The notes: a model not told the origin generated them from the letters alone. 64,000 nucleotides of DNA from Phocaeicola_A sp045545095 (GCA_045545095.1 JAZQAG010000049.1:1-64000), one strand, 5' to 3'. Positions 45,185 to 54,002 are shown, counted from the first letter of the stretch. Numbers and translations: made by a program.

Positions 45185-47353
45185 ATGAGAAAGAAAAGCA
45201 TCCTGATGGCGGTGCTGGCGATGGCCGCCATTGTATGGGCACAGCCCACCGTTGCACAGAAACGAACCGAAAGTACGGTGATTGAGAATCCACAGTTCAG
45301 TGTAAGCAATACGGGCACACTCACCATCGACCGGGTGGAACTGTTACCGGACTCTACCCGCCTGCACATGACGGCCTATCACAGTCCGCGCAGTTGGGTG
45401 CACATTGCCCGCGAGACTTACATACGGGTAAAAGGCGAGAAGCTGACAATGACCTCGGCCGAGGGCATCACGCCCGATAAGGAGTTTTACTCGGACGAGA
45501 CGAACCAGACGCACTTCGTGCTGAACTTTCCCGCTGTGGCCGCTGATGCACAGACACTGGACTTCTATGAAAGCGATTGCGAGGATTGCTTCAAGTTTTG
45601 GGATGTGGCACTGACCCCTGAGGCACAACAGATAGCGGTTTCTACTCCGGCAGACATTCAGGCTTGGGCAAATATCCCTGATGACGGCAAACCATTGGTG
45701 ACACCCACTTGGAAATCGGGAAAGGCTACGGTGAAGGGCTTCATCCGAGGGTACAAGCCTGAGATGGGAAAGGAAATAATTGTCTATTACGATAATCCTG
45801 TGACTGGCATACAGGAGATGCACGGGATAGGAATAAAACCTGACGGCACATTCAATGCCAGTATCCCTATTGCCACAACAGATGCCAGTGTTTTCGCCAG
45901 AATGCCGAATTCCACCATTTCTTTCCTCATCGCCGAAGGCCAAGAGGTGGAAATGTACATAGACAGGGTAGCGGAGGTTCACCAGAGAATACCAAACAAG
46001 GCTTTGCAAACCCAGCAGCAACAGACCATTTTCTTCCGTGGAGTACATGCCGACATCAACAACTGTTTGCAGACAGAAGAGGCAAAGTCATTCGACACCC
46101 ACATCCCGACCAAGAAGTATCTGAAGGATATTGCAGACATGAGTCTTGAAGAATACAAAAGCTATTACATGGATTTTTACCAGAAACAGTTGGCGGTTAT
46201 GGAGGAGCTACCTTTCTCCAGTAAGATGAAGGAATTCCTTGGATTGGAGTTGAAGCAATATATCAGCCATTTTCTGTTCTTCGGAGACATGCACTTGGAG
46301 AGTGCTTTCCGCCAAAAGCACAATTTGGGCAGGAGGGACACACTCAAAGGCTATAACACCCCCGTCTTTACTGAAAAGTACTATTCGTTCCTGAAGGAAC
46401 TGGACATGAATAATCCCAAAAACCTGCTTCATTCGGAATTTTCAAACAATGTGAACAGCTGCAAGTTCATCAACTATAATCTGTACGATTACAACGCACT
46501 CATGCACTCCACAACAGCCAAAGAGTTTCTGAAGGAGAAGACGCTGAACCGTGAGGAAAAGAAACTGATGAAGAAGATAAGCGGTGTAAAGACCATGCAG
46601 GAGTTCCGAGAACTTCTAAATAGAGATGAAGCATCGGCATCGACATGGAAGAATATGCAAGAGAGGTTCTATGATCTGATGAAAGGGCAACGTATCCCAT
46701 TACAGATACAGACGGCAGCCAAACTGATGGGTACGAAGAAGAGCATTGTGTTCGACCTGATGGCAGCACAAACCCTATGCGCCCCGTTGGAAGAGAAAAT
46801 GCCTATCCCCGAAGAGGACTTCCATAAAGCCGAACAGTTGGAGAATCCTTTCTTTGCCGAATACATGAGAGAAAAGAATGCCGAACTGGCCGCCGAACTT
46901 GAAGCGCAGAAGCAGAAGGGAGGCTACACCATACACCAGGCAGGAGAGAGTCTGGGCGAAGCCCTATTGGTAGATATCGTGCAACAGTTCAAGGGGAAAG
47001 TAATCTTCATCGATCTATGGGCCACCTGGTGCGGTCCTTGCCGTTCGGCCATGACACGGTTTGAACCGATAAAAGAGAAGTTGCAAGAGTTGAAGGGTAA
47101 GGACTTGGCTTTCGTCTATCTGACCGACGAGAGCTCTCCCGAAAAGGCATGGAAAAACATGATTCCCAACATCAAAGGCGAGCACTACCGCCTCAGCAAC
47201 TCCCAACTGGGCAGTCTGAAACTGATGTTCAACTTCACCGGCATCCCCTCGTACCTCATTGTAAGCAAAGAGGGAAAAGTTGTCTATTCACATGTCGGTT
47301 TCGAAGGTAACGAGAAGATTGCACGACTCCTGATAGAAGAGTTGAAGAAATAA
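45185..47353 (+). CDS. exported thioredoxin-fold protein (Trx-2)
   Basis: 722 aa. Signal peptide MRKKSILMAVLAMAAIVWAQ; a beta-rich domain (~35-165: TLTIDRVELLPDSTRLHMTA, FVLNFPAVAADAQTLDFYES) shared with Trx-1 and Trx-6; a second beta domain (~175-300) of DUF4369-like look; a helical middle; and a TlpA domain with Cys616-Gly-Pro-Cys619 (DLWATWCGPCRSAMTRF) and cis-Pro loop FTGIPSYLIV. The start is ATG 45185; the frame extending to 45017 is only the duplicated leader. It begins a run with Trx-3 (10 nt on) and Trx-4. Confidence 0.88.
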   Translation: MRKKSILMAVLAMAAIVWAQPTVAQKRTESTVIENPQFSVSNTGTLTIDRVELLPDSTRLHMTAYHSPRSWVHIARETYIRVKGEKLTMTSAEGITPDKEFYSDETNQTHFVLNFPAVAADAQTLDFYESDCEDCFKFWDVALTPEAQQIAVSTPADIQAWANIPDDGKPLVTPTWKSGKATVKGFIRGYKPEMGKEIIVYYDNPVTGIQEMHGIGIKPDGTFNASIPIATTDASVFARMPNSTISFLIAEGQEVEMYIDRVAEVHQRIPNKALQTQQQQTIFFRGVHADINNCLQTEEAKSFDTHIPTKKYLKDIADMSLEEYKSYYMDFYQKQLAVMEELPFSSKMKEFLGLELKQYISHFLFFGDMHLESAFRQKHNLGRRDTLKGYNTPVFTEKYYSFLKELDMNNPKNLLHSEFSNNVNSCKFINYNLYDYNALMHSTTAKEFLKEKTLNREEKKLMKKISGVKTMQEFRELLNRDEASASTWKNMQERFYDLMKGQRIPLQIQTAAKLMGTKKSIVFDLMAAQTLCAPLEEKMPIPEEDFHKAEQLENPFFAEYMREKNAELAAELEAQKQKGGYTIHQAGESLGEALLVDIVQQFKGKVIFIDLWATWCGPCRSAMTRFEPIKEKLQELKGKDLAFVYLTDESSPEKAWKNMIPNIKGEHYRLSNSQLGSLKLMFNFTGIPSYLIVSKEGKVVYSHVGFEGNEKIARLLIEELKK

Positions 47354-47363
47354 ACTAAAAACT

Positions 47364-48572
47364 ATGAAAAGAAAGAAAAGTATGCTGATGGCGGCACTGG
47401 TGATGGCCGCCGCAAGCCTGATGTCATTTGTAAGTGCATCGGAGGAAGAAACAATCGTAATTGAGGGAAAGCTGACCAATGTGCCAGACAGCATAGTATT
47501 GAGCCTGACCGAATGGGACGGGAATGTGGGAGATTGTGTGGCCACCGATACAGTGATAAATGGTAAGTTCCTGTTCGAGATAAAGACCGATATCAAAGAA
47601 GTACATCCAACCAGCATCAATTGCGATGCTTTCGGATTTTCGACTTCTGATTTCTTATGGATAGAACCGGGTGCCAAGGTGAAGATTACAGGCGATGGTC
47701 TGGACTACTCGGCATGGAAAATCAAAAGCAACGTGGCGGTGCAGAAGACTGAGAACCGTTTCCGCAAAGCTTCGGAAGAGGCATATAGCCAATTGTATCA
47801 AATAGAGACCGAACTCTATACCATGACGGAAGCCAACGACAAAGGGAAGCGTTCCGACGAAGAAATCCAAAAGGTACGCGCCCGCATGAATGAATTGAAC
47901 AAGTTACAAAGAAATGTCCGTTCGGAAATACACAACAAGGAAAATGCCCTGCTCCCCGACATTACCCCCGACGAAGCATGGCTTACCCGACTATATCAAC
48001 TTTCACGCGCAGGCAGTTTCACCAATGACACGCTGAAACTTGCCCAAGCCAAAGAGCAATACGCACGTATGGACGAGCGGCTGAAGGCCACTTTCCACGG
48101 ACAAGGCATCACGACTTACCTCTTCCCCTTCAAAGTGGTGAAGGTGGGCGATATGATTCCCAATCTTGAATTGAAAGACACATCAGGTAATACCCACCGT
48201 CTGCAGGAACTGAAGGGGAAATATATCCTGCTCGACTTTTGGAGCAGCGGTTGTGCCCCTTGCATCGCAAGTTTTCCTGAACTGAAGACCCTCTCAGAAC
48301 AGATGAAGGAGAAGATAGCGGTGGTAAGCGTCAGCGAAGATGGCGAAGAGATGTGGCGCAAAACCTCTGCCAAACACAGCATCACATGGAACAATTGGAA
48401 CGACCTGAAGCACAACAACGGCATCTTTGCCCACTTCGGAATACGCACCATCCCGCACTACTTCCTTATTTCGCCTGAAGGAAAGATTATTGCGACAGAT
48501 ATAGGTTACAGCAAAGGCAGCCTCTTCAAGTTTGTGAAAAAGACTATTGCAGAACATAACAAACAAGAATAA
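47364..48572 (+). CDS. exported thioredoxin-fold protein (Trx-3)
   Basis: 402 aa. Signal peptide MKRKKSMLMAALVMAAASLM; a DUF4369-type beta domain (~30-115: IVIEGKLTNVPDSIVLSLTE, FLWIEPGAKVKITGDGLDYS); a charged helical middle (~120-255); and a TlpA/AhpC-TSA-like domain with Cys297-Ala-Pro-Cys300 (DFWSSGCAPCIASFPEL) and cis-Pro loop IRTIPHYFLI. It lies 10 nt after Trx-2 and 2 nt before Trx-4, so it is co-transcribed. It is closest to Trx-4 and Trx-6 by eye. Confidence 0.9.
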   Translation: MKRKKSMLMAALVMAAASLMSFVSASEEETIVIEGKLTNVPDSIVLSLTEWDGNVGDCVATDTVINGKFLFEIKTDIKEVHPTSINCDAFGFSTSDFLWIEPGAKVKITGDGLDYSAWKIKSNVAVQKTENRFRKASEEAYSQLYQIETELYTMTEANDKGKRSDEEIQKVRARMNELNKLQRNVRSEIHNKENALLPDITPDEAWLTRLYQLSRAGSFTNDTLKLAQAKEQYARMDERLKATFHGQGITTYLFPFKVVKVGDMIPNLELKDTSGNTHRLQELKGKYILLDFWSSGCAPCIASFPELKTLSEQMKEKIAVVSVSEDGEEMWRKTSAKHSITWNNWNDLKHNNGIFAHFGIRTIPHYFLISPEGKIIATDIGYSKGSLFKFVKKTIAEHNKQE

Positions 48573-48574
48573 CC

Positions 48575-49768
48575 ATGATGAAAAGAAAGAAAAGCATTCT
48601 GATGGCGGTGCTGATGATGACCATCGCAAGCATGATACCCTGCAAGGCACAAGAGGCAAACGTATCCATTAAAGGGAAACTGACCAATGTGCCTGACAGC
48701 CTGTATCTCTACATCGTAGAGTTCGATAATCAAAGAGGAAGTACTACGGCACGTGGGGTCATGGCAAAGGGAGAACTTTCATTTGAATTCAAAACGAGAA
48801 TAAACACTCCCCATTTAGCGACTATCCGTAATCACGAAATAGGATTCAAGCCATTGCACCTCATGTGGATAGAGCCTGGTGCACAGGTAAGAATTACGGG
48901 CGATGGATTGGATTATTCCACATGGAAAATCGAAAGTAATGTCAAAGCACAACAAAATGAAAACCGATTTCGGGAAGCAACCCAAAAGGAAGAAAGCAAA
49001 CGGCACCAATTGAATATGGAAATCTGTCGTTTAGAGGAACTATATGGGAAAGCACAAGACCAACGGGAAATAAAGCAGAAATTGATAGAACTCAGCAAAC
49101 AATCGGATAGTATCTTCTATACAACCAAGGAGCGAGTATTGCCTTTGCTTGAAGAGCTTCCTGTAGATGAAGCATGGATGTTACGTCTGTTTGATAACAG
49201 TCAGACAAAAGAAATGAGTCCCCATCGCCGCAAGAATCTTATCGCATTAAGCCAACGCATGAATGAAGAACAAAAAAGTTCCTATTTTGGTAGAGCCATA
49301 ATAACAAATCTCAATCCACCTCAATCTGTGACTATTGGACAGGAAATTCCAAATATTGTTTTGAAAGATACGTTAGGCAATCCCCACCGTCTACAGGAGT
49401 TACAAGGAAAATACCTGCTATTGGATTTCTGGAGTAGTGCTTGTGCCCCTTGCATCAAAAGTTTGCCCGAACTGAAGGAGATAGCCGAGGCTTTCAAAGA
49501 TAATCTGACTATAGTCAGTATTAGTAGCGACCCTGAAACAGCATGGAAACGAGCTTCTCGGAAATACTCCCTTACAGGCCACAACTGGAACGACCTACAG
49601 GGAAGCAACGGTATCTTTGCCCAATTTGGAATAGAAGGAACCCCTACATATCTCCTACTTTCCCCAGACGGGAAATTGATAGGTAAAGAAACGGGATATA
49701 AATATGGATTCCTCTTCAAGTTCGTGAAAGAGACTATTGCGGGACTTAAAAAAGTGAGAAAAGAATAA
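48575..49768 (+). CDS. exported thioredoxin-fold protein (Trx-4)
   Basis: 397 aa. It begins MMKRKKSILMAVLMMTIASM and then PCKAQE, so Cys may be lipidated or the peptide cleaved after AQ. A DUF4369-like domain (NVSIKGKLTNVPDSLYLYIV, LMWIEPGAQVRITGDGLDYS), a helical middle, and a TlpA domain with Cys290-Ala-Pro-Cys293 (DFWSSACAPCIKSLPEL) and cis-Pro loop IEGTPTYLLL follow. It is the last gene of the Trx-2/3/4 operon. The sequence is parallel to Trx-3 over its whole length; one is probably a duplicate of the other. Confidence 0.9.
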   Translation: MMKRKKSILMAVLMMTIASMIPCKAQEANVSIKGKLTNVPDSLYLYIVEFDNQRGSTTARGVMAKGELSFEFKTRINTPHLATIRNHEIGFKPLHLMWIEPGAQVRITGDGLDYSTWKIESNVKAQQNENRFREATQKEESKRHQLNMEICRLEELYGKAQDQREIKQKLIELSKQSDSIFYTTKERVLPLLEELPVDEAWMLRLFDNSQTKEMSPHRRKNLIALSQRMNEEQKSSYFGRAIITNLNPPQSVTIGQEIPNIVLKDTLGNPHRLQELQGKYLLLDFWSSACAPCIKSLPELKEIAEAFKDNLTIVSISSDPETAWKRASRKYSLTGHNWNDLQGSNGIFAQFGIEGTPTYLLLSPDGKLIGKETGYKYGFLFKFVKETIAGLKKVRKE

Positions 49769-49795
49769 CTCCCCATGCGAATAGGAGTCAAAACA

Positions 49796-49866
49796 CCAAA
49801 CCACTAAATTTACACCTAATTTGGTGGTTGCAACCACTAATTTTACTATAAATTTGGCGGTTTGAG
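49796..49866. promoter_or_regulatory. nested inverted repeats before the DUF4143 ATPase
   Basis: The inner dyad AATTtGgTGGTTG / CAACCACTAATT is centred near 49830. Outer arms caaaccactaaattta (49796 on) and taaatttggcggtttg (to about 49864) are also complementary. The block sits just upstream of the ATPase promoter, so an operator or a scar of insertion are both possible. Confidence 0.65.
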
Positions 49867-49876
49867 AGAAATGTCC

Positions 49877-49884
49877 TACTTTTG
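49877..49884 (+). promoter_or_regulatory. -7 element of the ATPase promoter
   Basis: TACTTTTG, 18 nt before ATG 49902. Confidence 0.55.
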
Positions 49885-49901
49885 CGGAAAAGAAAAAGGA
49901 T

Positions 49902-51026
49902 ATGATAGGAAGAAGCATTGAACGTACTATTTTGCGAGATTTTACACGGAAGAAGGTCATCGTCCTGCTGGGAGCCAGACAGGTGGGAAAGACTACTTTG
50001 TTGGAGGGGCTGCACAACAAGAAAGAAAAAGTGCTCTCCATCAATTGCGATGACTTGGATGACACCCTATTGATAGAGGAGAAAACTTCTACTGAGCTGA
50101 GAGCTTTGCTTGCTCCCTACGATATGGTGTTTATTGATGAGGCGCAACGGGTGAAGAATATCGGACTGACGCTGAAAAAGATAGGCGATCTGAAGCTCGA
50201 CACAAAAGTAATAGTCACAGGCTCGTCGTCATTGGAATTGGCAGGAGAAGTAAACGAACCTGCCACTGGACGGTTAATAGAGTATCACCTGTTCCCCTTT
50301 TCGTTGGCCGAACTGGCAGCCGAGACATCGGAGCGGGAGGAACAGCGCATGCTGGAACAACGCCTGATTTATGGTCTATACCCCGAAGTGGTGACATTTC
50401 CCGGTGATGCCAAGCGCACGCTGATGACGCTGGCCAACAATTATCTGTACAAGGACTTGTTGGCGTACAAAGGCTTGAAGAAACCCGACATCTTGCAGAA
50501 ACTCGTCCGTGCACTGGCCCTTCAATTGGGCAGTGAAGTGTCGTACAACGAACTGAGTAATCTGCTTGGGGTCGATAAAGAGACGGTAGAGAACTACATC
50601 AACCTGTTAGAAAAGTGCTTCGTAATCTTTCGTCTGGACTCTTTCAGCCGCAATTTACGCAACGAAATCAAAAAGGGGAAGAAAATCTATTTCTACGACA
50701 ATGGGATTCGAAATGCCGTGCTCTCCAACTTCGCTCCGGCAGAACTGCGCAACGACATGGGAGCTTTGTGGGAAAACCTAATGGTGAGTGAACGGGTAAA
50801 GCGAAATGCCTATACCGGCAGCTATGCCCAGCTTTACTTTTGGCGTACCCATGACCAGAAAGAGATTGACCTGATAGAAGAAGAAGACGGAATACTCCAC
50901 ACTTATGAATTCAAGTGGAGCGGAAAGGCAAAGGCCAAGCAACCGGCATCGTTCGCCACAGCTTATCCCGATTCTCCATTCTGTGTGGTTTCTCCTGAAA
51001 ACTTTTGGGAGTTTGTAAGGATGTAA
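49902..51026 (+). CDS. AAA ATPase with DUF4143
   Basis: 374 aa. N-terminal P-loop domain: Walker A VLLGARQVGKTTLLEGL near residue 24 and Walker B DMVFIDEAQRVKNIG near residue 75, then a sensor-type IVTGSSSLEL. A winged-helix-like middle and the C-terminal DUF4143 region follow (RNEIKKGKKIYFYDNGIRNA, YFWRTHDQKEIDLI, with the PD-(D/E)xK-like E/D-L-I...YEFKW pattern). Such proteins are common in accessory regions and have no settled role. It splits Trx-4 from Trx-5 and has its own promoter. Trx-5 follows 13 nt later and may be co-transcribed. Confidence 0.9.
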   Translation: MIGRSIERTILRDFTRKKVIVLLGARQVGKTTLLEGLHNKKEKVLSINCDDLDDTLLIEEKTSTELRALLAPYDMVFIDEAQRVKNIGLTLKKIGDLKLDTKVIVTGSSSLELAGEVNEPATGRLIEYHLFPFSLAELAAETSEREEQRMLEQRLIYGLYPEVVTFPGDAKRTLMTLANNYLYKDLLAYKGLKKPDILQKLVRALALQLGSEVSYNELSNLLGVDKETVENYINLLEKCFVIFRLDSFSRNLRNEIKKGKKIYFYDNGIRNAVLSNFAPAELRNDMGALWENLMVSERVKRNAYTGSYAQLYFWRTHDQKEIDLIEEEDGILHTYEFKWSGKAKAKQPASFATAYPDSPFCVVSPENFWEFVRM

Positions 51027-51039
51027 AAAACTAGAAACT

Positions 51040-52101
51040 ATGATGATGAAAAGAAAGAAAAGTATGCAGATGGTAGCACTGATGATGGCCGTCGTGAGCA
51101 TGACACCCTGCAAGGCACAAGAGGAGAACATCAGCAAACAGCCAACGTCGTACATCGTTGAAGGGACATTAGCCGGATCGGCTGCAGATGACATGGAAAT
51201 AGTCCTCTATGATACAGAAAAAAGGCAAAATCTGAACAAGTCGGTCGTTACAGATGGCAAGTTCTATTTTACAGGGGTGGCCGACAGTGCCATTGAATGT
51301 CAGGTAATCGTTCCCAAATACCAAGCTGAAGGTTACTCTGGAATCTTCATTCTGGAAAACGGACACATCCGCATGAATCTAAAAGAATCGGCCCATGCCC
51401 CACAAGGAACATTGCTCAATGATGAGTTCCGCAGAATCTTTGCATTGGAGGACAGCCTGAAACAGGCCAATGCTTCCGAGGAGGTTTACAAGACCTATTC
51501 ATACCAAGTATTCCAAGGTCATGAAGATGATGCTATCGGATATGCTCTATTGAGAAGCCGTTTCTTCACGCATGCAGGAACAGATAGCGAAAAACGGGTT
51601 TTACTGGAGAGTCTGGGACCTAATTTGAAGCGTACTGGACACTACAATTTCCGCCTGAGCACTTGTGCTCCCAACCCACTCATCGGTCAGCATCACAAAG
51701 AAATAAAAGGAACAGATGCCAACGGAGAAACCCTTGCTTTGTCAGCATTCATAGGCAAAGGGAATTATGTACTTATTGACATGTGGGCCAGTTGGTGTGC
51801 TCCCTGCAAAGGAGAGGTGCCTTATCTGAAGTACCTACATAATCAGTACAAAGACCGAGGATTGACCATTGTCGGCATATTCACATGGGACAAGCCTGAA
51901 AATATGGCCAAAGCCATTGAAGAGGAAGGAATGACGTGGCCACAAATCATAGACACGGAGAAGATTGCCATGGAACAATACCAAGTAACAGGCATTCCTA
52001 CCCTGGTACTTCTCTCTCCTGAAGGCAGAATCCTTGAAATGGATCTTAAATTCCGTGGCGAAAACATGGTGAAGACAGTCGAAAAGTATCTGACCAAATA
52101 G
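51040..52101 (+). CDS. exported thioredoxin-fold protein (Trx-5)
   Basis: 353 aa. It starts MMMKRKKSMQMVALMMAVVSM and then TPCKAQ; lipid attachment or cleavage after AQ are both possible. The N-terminal DUF4369-like domain (~35-125: SYIVEGTLAGSAADDMEIVL) is more like those of ordinary Bacteroidota TlpA proteins. The thioredoxin domain has Cys253-Ala-Pro-Cys256 (DMWASWCAPCKGEVPYL) and cis-Pro loop VTGIPTLVLL. By eye it is the member closest to standard TlpA/ResA reductases. It lies directly after the ATPase gene. Confidence 0.9.
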   Translation: MMMKRKKSMQMVALMMAVVSMTPCKAQEENISKQPTSYIVEGTLAGSAADDMEIVLYDTEKRQNLNKSVVTDGKFYFTGVADSAIECQVIVPKYQAEGYSGIFILENGHIRMNLKESAHAPQGTLLNDEFRRIFALEDSLKQANASEEVYKTYSYQVFQGHEDDAIGYALLRSRFFTHAGTDSEKRVLLESLGPNLKRTGHYNFRLSTCAPNPLIGQHHKEIKGTDANGETLALSAFIGKGNYVLIDMWASWCAPCKGEVPYLKYLHNQYKDRGLTIVGIFTWDKPENMAKAIEEEGMTWPQIIDTEKIAMEQYQVTGIPTLVLLSPEGRILEMDLKFRGENMVKTVEKYLTK

Positions 52102-52148
52102 CTCATTCATCACCTCGTCAACAGAAACCTTGTCAACTATTCAGGTCA

Positions 52149-53096
52149 TCATCGTAGCATTGCAAGTTTATCTGCTATAATCACCCGATATTGTTCCTGC
52201 ATATCATCAGGAAGGAAAGAACTGTTGATAAACTCAAACCATTTGTCTTGGGCTTTCAGAAATTTGTTGAATACGTTATCCACCACCTTCTTATCTAAGC
52301 CCGAAGCCTGCATGGCAACCTCGAAATCGGACTTCTTTATTTTCCGTTTTCTCCCATTCAAGGTCAAAGCCAATTCTTCGGTATCTTCAGGCATTACTAA
52401 AGCCGTGGATAACATATCGTAGGCTGGTGAGAGTGTGTAAATCCCCGATTGTCTGCTATAAAGAGAAAAGTTTTTCAGGTGCATATCTGCGTTTCCCGTT
52501 ATCCATGAGAAAACCACCAATTCCCAATAATTGACCAAATCCAATTTGGGAGCAGAGGAATGCTTCTGTATAACCTTCGCTATTTGTTCATAAGAGCCTT
52601 TATATTTATGTTCGGTCAACCGTTCTGCCAATTGGCACATATCTTCCATAGGAAGTTTCTCCCCTTTGGAAGTACGGTCTACACGACGTGTGATATAGCA
52701 CAGCTCACCATCAGCAAAGCGCACCAAACAATGAGGGACCGTTCGGATTTTGGCCAACTCGGCCAAATGCATCGTCAAGTCTTCAACCTCAGGCAAATAG
52801 GGGAATCGTTCTGTTTGTGGTTTCAGAATATATCGCCCCCATAACCCTACGATGGTAAAACGGTCTGTTTCGTTTTTACTTCCTTTATTTATGTCTAACG
52901 ACAACTTGGCCTGTACTCCTGTGAGCGTTGTCTGACTCCGTATCACTTGTCGGGCAAGATCTGTCAGGTTTTCACGTGTATAAGGCAATTCGGGTACAAC
53001 CGGTGTTCCGAACATTTTCTTTGAACAGGCTTTATGAAAATCTTTTTCTCCTGTCGCAAGTTCTTTGTAACAATAAAGACATTTTTCCATAGTCAT
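52149..53096 (-). CDS. HipA-like kinase toxin (HipT type)
   Basis: 315 aa. A short Cys-rich N-terminus (EKCLYCYKELATGEKDFHKA) precedes a HipA C-terminal kinase domain: TLTGVQAKLSLDI (the Gly-rich/Ser loop), WGRYILKPQTERFPYLPEVE (Lys), FSWITGNADMHLKNFSLY (catalytic Asp) and LSPAYDMLST (metal-binding Asp). It lacks the N-terminal subdomain of full-length HipA, which is encoded separately by the upstream gene, as in HipBST systems whose toxin phosphorylates an aminoacyl-tRNA synthetase. The target here is unknown. ATG 53096 overlaps the upstream stop (TGATG). Confidence 0.9.
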   Translation of the reverse strand: MTMEKCLYCYKELATGEKDFHKACSKKMFGTPVVPELPYTRENLTDLARQVIRSQTTLTGVQAKLSLDINKGSKNETDRFTIVGLWGRYILKPQTERFPYLPEVEDLTMHLAELAKIRTVPHCLVRFADGELCYITRRVDRTSKGEKLPMEDMCQLAERLTEHKYKGSYEQIAKVIQKHSSAPKLDLVNYWELVVFSWITGNADMHLKNFSLYSRQSGIYTLSPAYDMLSTALVMPEDTEELALTLNGRKRKIKKSDFEVAMQASGLDKKVVDNVFNKFLKAQDKWFEFINSSFLPDDMQEQYRVIIADKLAMLR

Positions 53097-53425
53097 CACT
53101 CCATTTCATCTGTTATGGGTTCAACACCTACTGCACCAATACAGTCTTTGCAACAAGCCATGAGCAAGGACATGCGGTCGCGAGCATCAATTTTCCAATT
53201 CTTTTCTGCGATATCAAGCAGCCATCCTTCCGGAATAAGTCCGTCAAAAAAGGGGAAAAGAATTTTGTCCCTATACGGATCTTCTGTCAAAGGAAGGGTA
53301 AGGCTTATGGCCTCAGCTTCATCTGAAGCGAGAAAACCTGCATCATATTGGAAGGTGTATCCGTTTTCATCTTCCGTAAGAACACCTGCCCTGATGCCAC
53401 GCAATAATATTGTAGCCTGCTTCAT
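53096..53425 (-). CDS. HipA N-terminal-domain protein (HipS type)
   Basis: 109 aa, a free-standing HipA N-terminal subdomain 1 (Couple_hipA): MKQATILLRGIRAGVLTEDE, FLASDEAEAISLTLPLTEDP, LFPFFDGLIPEGWLLDIAEK. In HipBST this piece acts as the antitoxin and HipB as DNA-binding regulator. The ATG overlaps the hipB stop by one base (TAATG), and its own stop overlaps hipT (TGATG), so the three are translationally coupled. Confidence 0.88.
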   Translation of the reverse strand: MKQATILLRGIRAGVLTEDENGYTFQYDAGFLASDEAEAISLTLPLTEDPYRDKILFPFFDGLIPEGWLLDIAEKNWKIDARDRMSLLMACCKDCIGAVGVEPITDEME

Positions 53426-53640
53426 TATTCCTCACTTTTAATCATTCGAACTACCCCTATTTCACTACCAAAGAGGTTCAATATCTGGTTTACCTTATCC
53501 ATGCGAAGTGTCTGTTTACCTTGTTCCAATTCACGAACAAGGCGAAGTCCCACACCCGATTTTTCAGACAGCTCCACTTGCGTAAGGTTATACTGCCTGC
53601 GCATTGCTTTTACATACTTGGCTAATGTCATCTGTTCCAT
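53425..53640 (-). CDS. XRE-family regulator (HipB type)
   Basis: 71 aa with a helix-turn-helix: YVKAMRRQYNLTQVELSEKS, GVGLRLVRELEQGKQTLRMD, then KVNQILNLFGSEIGVVRM. It is the expected first gene of a hipB-hipS-hipT operon. It likely binds the three palindromes just upstream (53647-53744), one of which overlaps the promoter's start region. Confidence 0.92.
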   Translation of the reverse strand: MEQMTLAKYVKAMRRQYNLTQVELSEKSGVGLRLVRELEQGKQTLRMDKVNQILNLFGSEIGVVRMIKSEE

Positions 53641-53646
53641 AAATTA

Positions 53647-53744
53647 TACCCTTTCGGGTGCAAAGTTAGCAACAATAATTCAAATTACACCCTTTCGGGT
53701 ATAAAAATATTGTTCACGTTGCAAAATATACCTTTTCGGGTATA
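53647..53744. promoter_or_regulatory. three HipB operator candidates
   Basis: Palindromes TACCCTTTCGGGTG (53647-53660), ACACCCTTTCGGGTATA (53687-53703) and TATACCTTTTCGGGTATA (53727-53744), spaced about 40 bp apart, i.e. about four helical turns. The common core is ACCCTTTCGGGT. The minus-strand -7 element TAACTTTG (53661-53668) lies right behind the first palindrome. Confidence 0.85.
53661..53668 (-). promoter_or_regulatory. -7 element of the hipBST-like operon
   Basis: The minus strand reads TAACTTTG, 21 nt before ATG 53640, between operator candidates 1 and 2. Confidence 0.65.
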
Positions 53745-53879
53745 ATCCGACAATCAAAAGCACCTCAAATCTCCTCACTTTTGGACAAAAAGAAAATCTA
53801 AATGGAAGTTTTTAAATTTTCTGCCACTTCCAAACGGGAACTTTTAGATTTTTTCTCTGAAAAAGCAAAGTTTAGACTT

Positions 53880-53887
53880 TACTTTTG
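53880..53887 (+). promoter_or_regulatory. distal -7 element of Trx-6
   Basis: TACTTTTG, the counterpart of 45012-45019. Confidence 0.5.
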
Positions 53888-53917
53888 CCACAAAGATACG
53901 CTTATATAATATGTAGG

Positions 53918-53934
53918 TGTCTAAAAATTAGACA
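53918..53934. promoter_or_regulatory. dyad operator candidate before Trx-6
   Basis: TGTCTAA-AAA-TTAGACA, identical to the dyad at 45050-45066. Confidence 0.7.
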
Positions 53935-53994
53935 TTCTGGCATCAGAAACAGACGTTTTTTGACTTTACCCTTGGAGGGGAGATGGGAAACGAC

Positions 53995-54002
53995 TATTTT
54001 TG
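53995..54002 (+). promoter_or_regulatory. proximal -7 element of Trx-6
   Basis: TATTTTTG, about 50 nt before ATG 54053. Confidence 0.55.

Larger units (their letters stand above)
45009..45202 (+). repeat. duplicated leader, copy 1 (in front of Trx-2)
   Basis: About 195 bp matching 53877-54070 with roughly seven differences by eye (offset 8868). It includes two TAnnTTTG elements (45012-45019, 45127-45134), the dyad TGTCTAA-AAA-TTAGACA at 45050-45066, and the first codons of the gene. The reading frame through it (from 45017) is preserved in both copies but is probably not translated. Confidence 0.9.

Noticed and set aside
49902..53640. Integrative element or transposon spanning the ATPase and hip genes
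   Set aside because: No integrase, transposase, relaxase or target-site duplication was seen, and the thioredoxin genes run through both sides.
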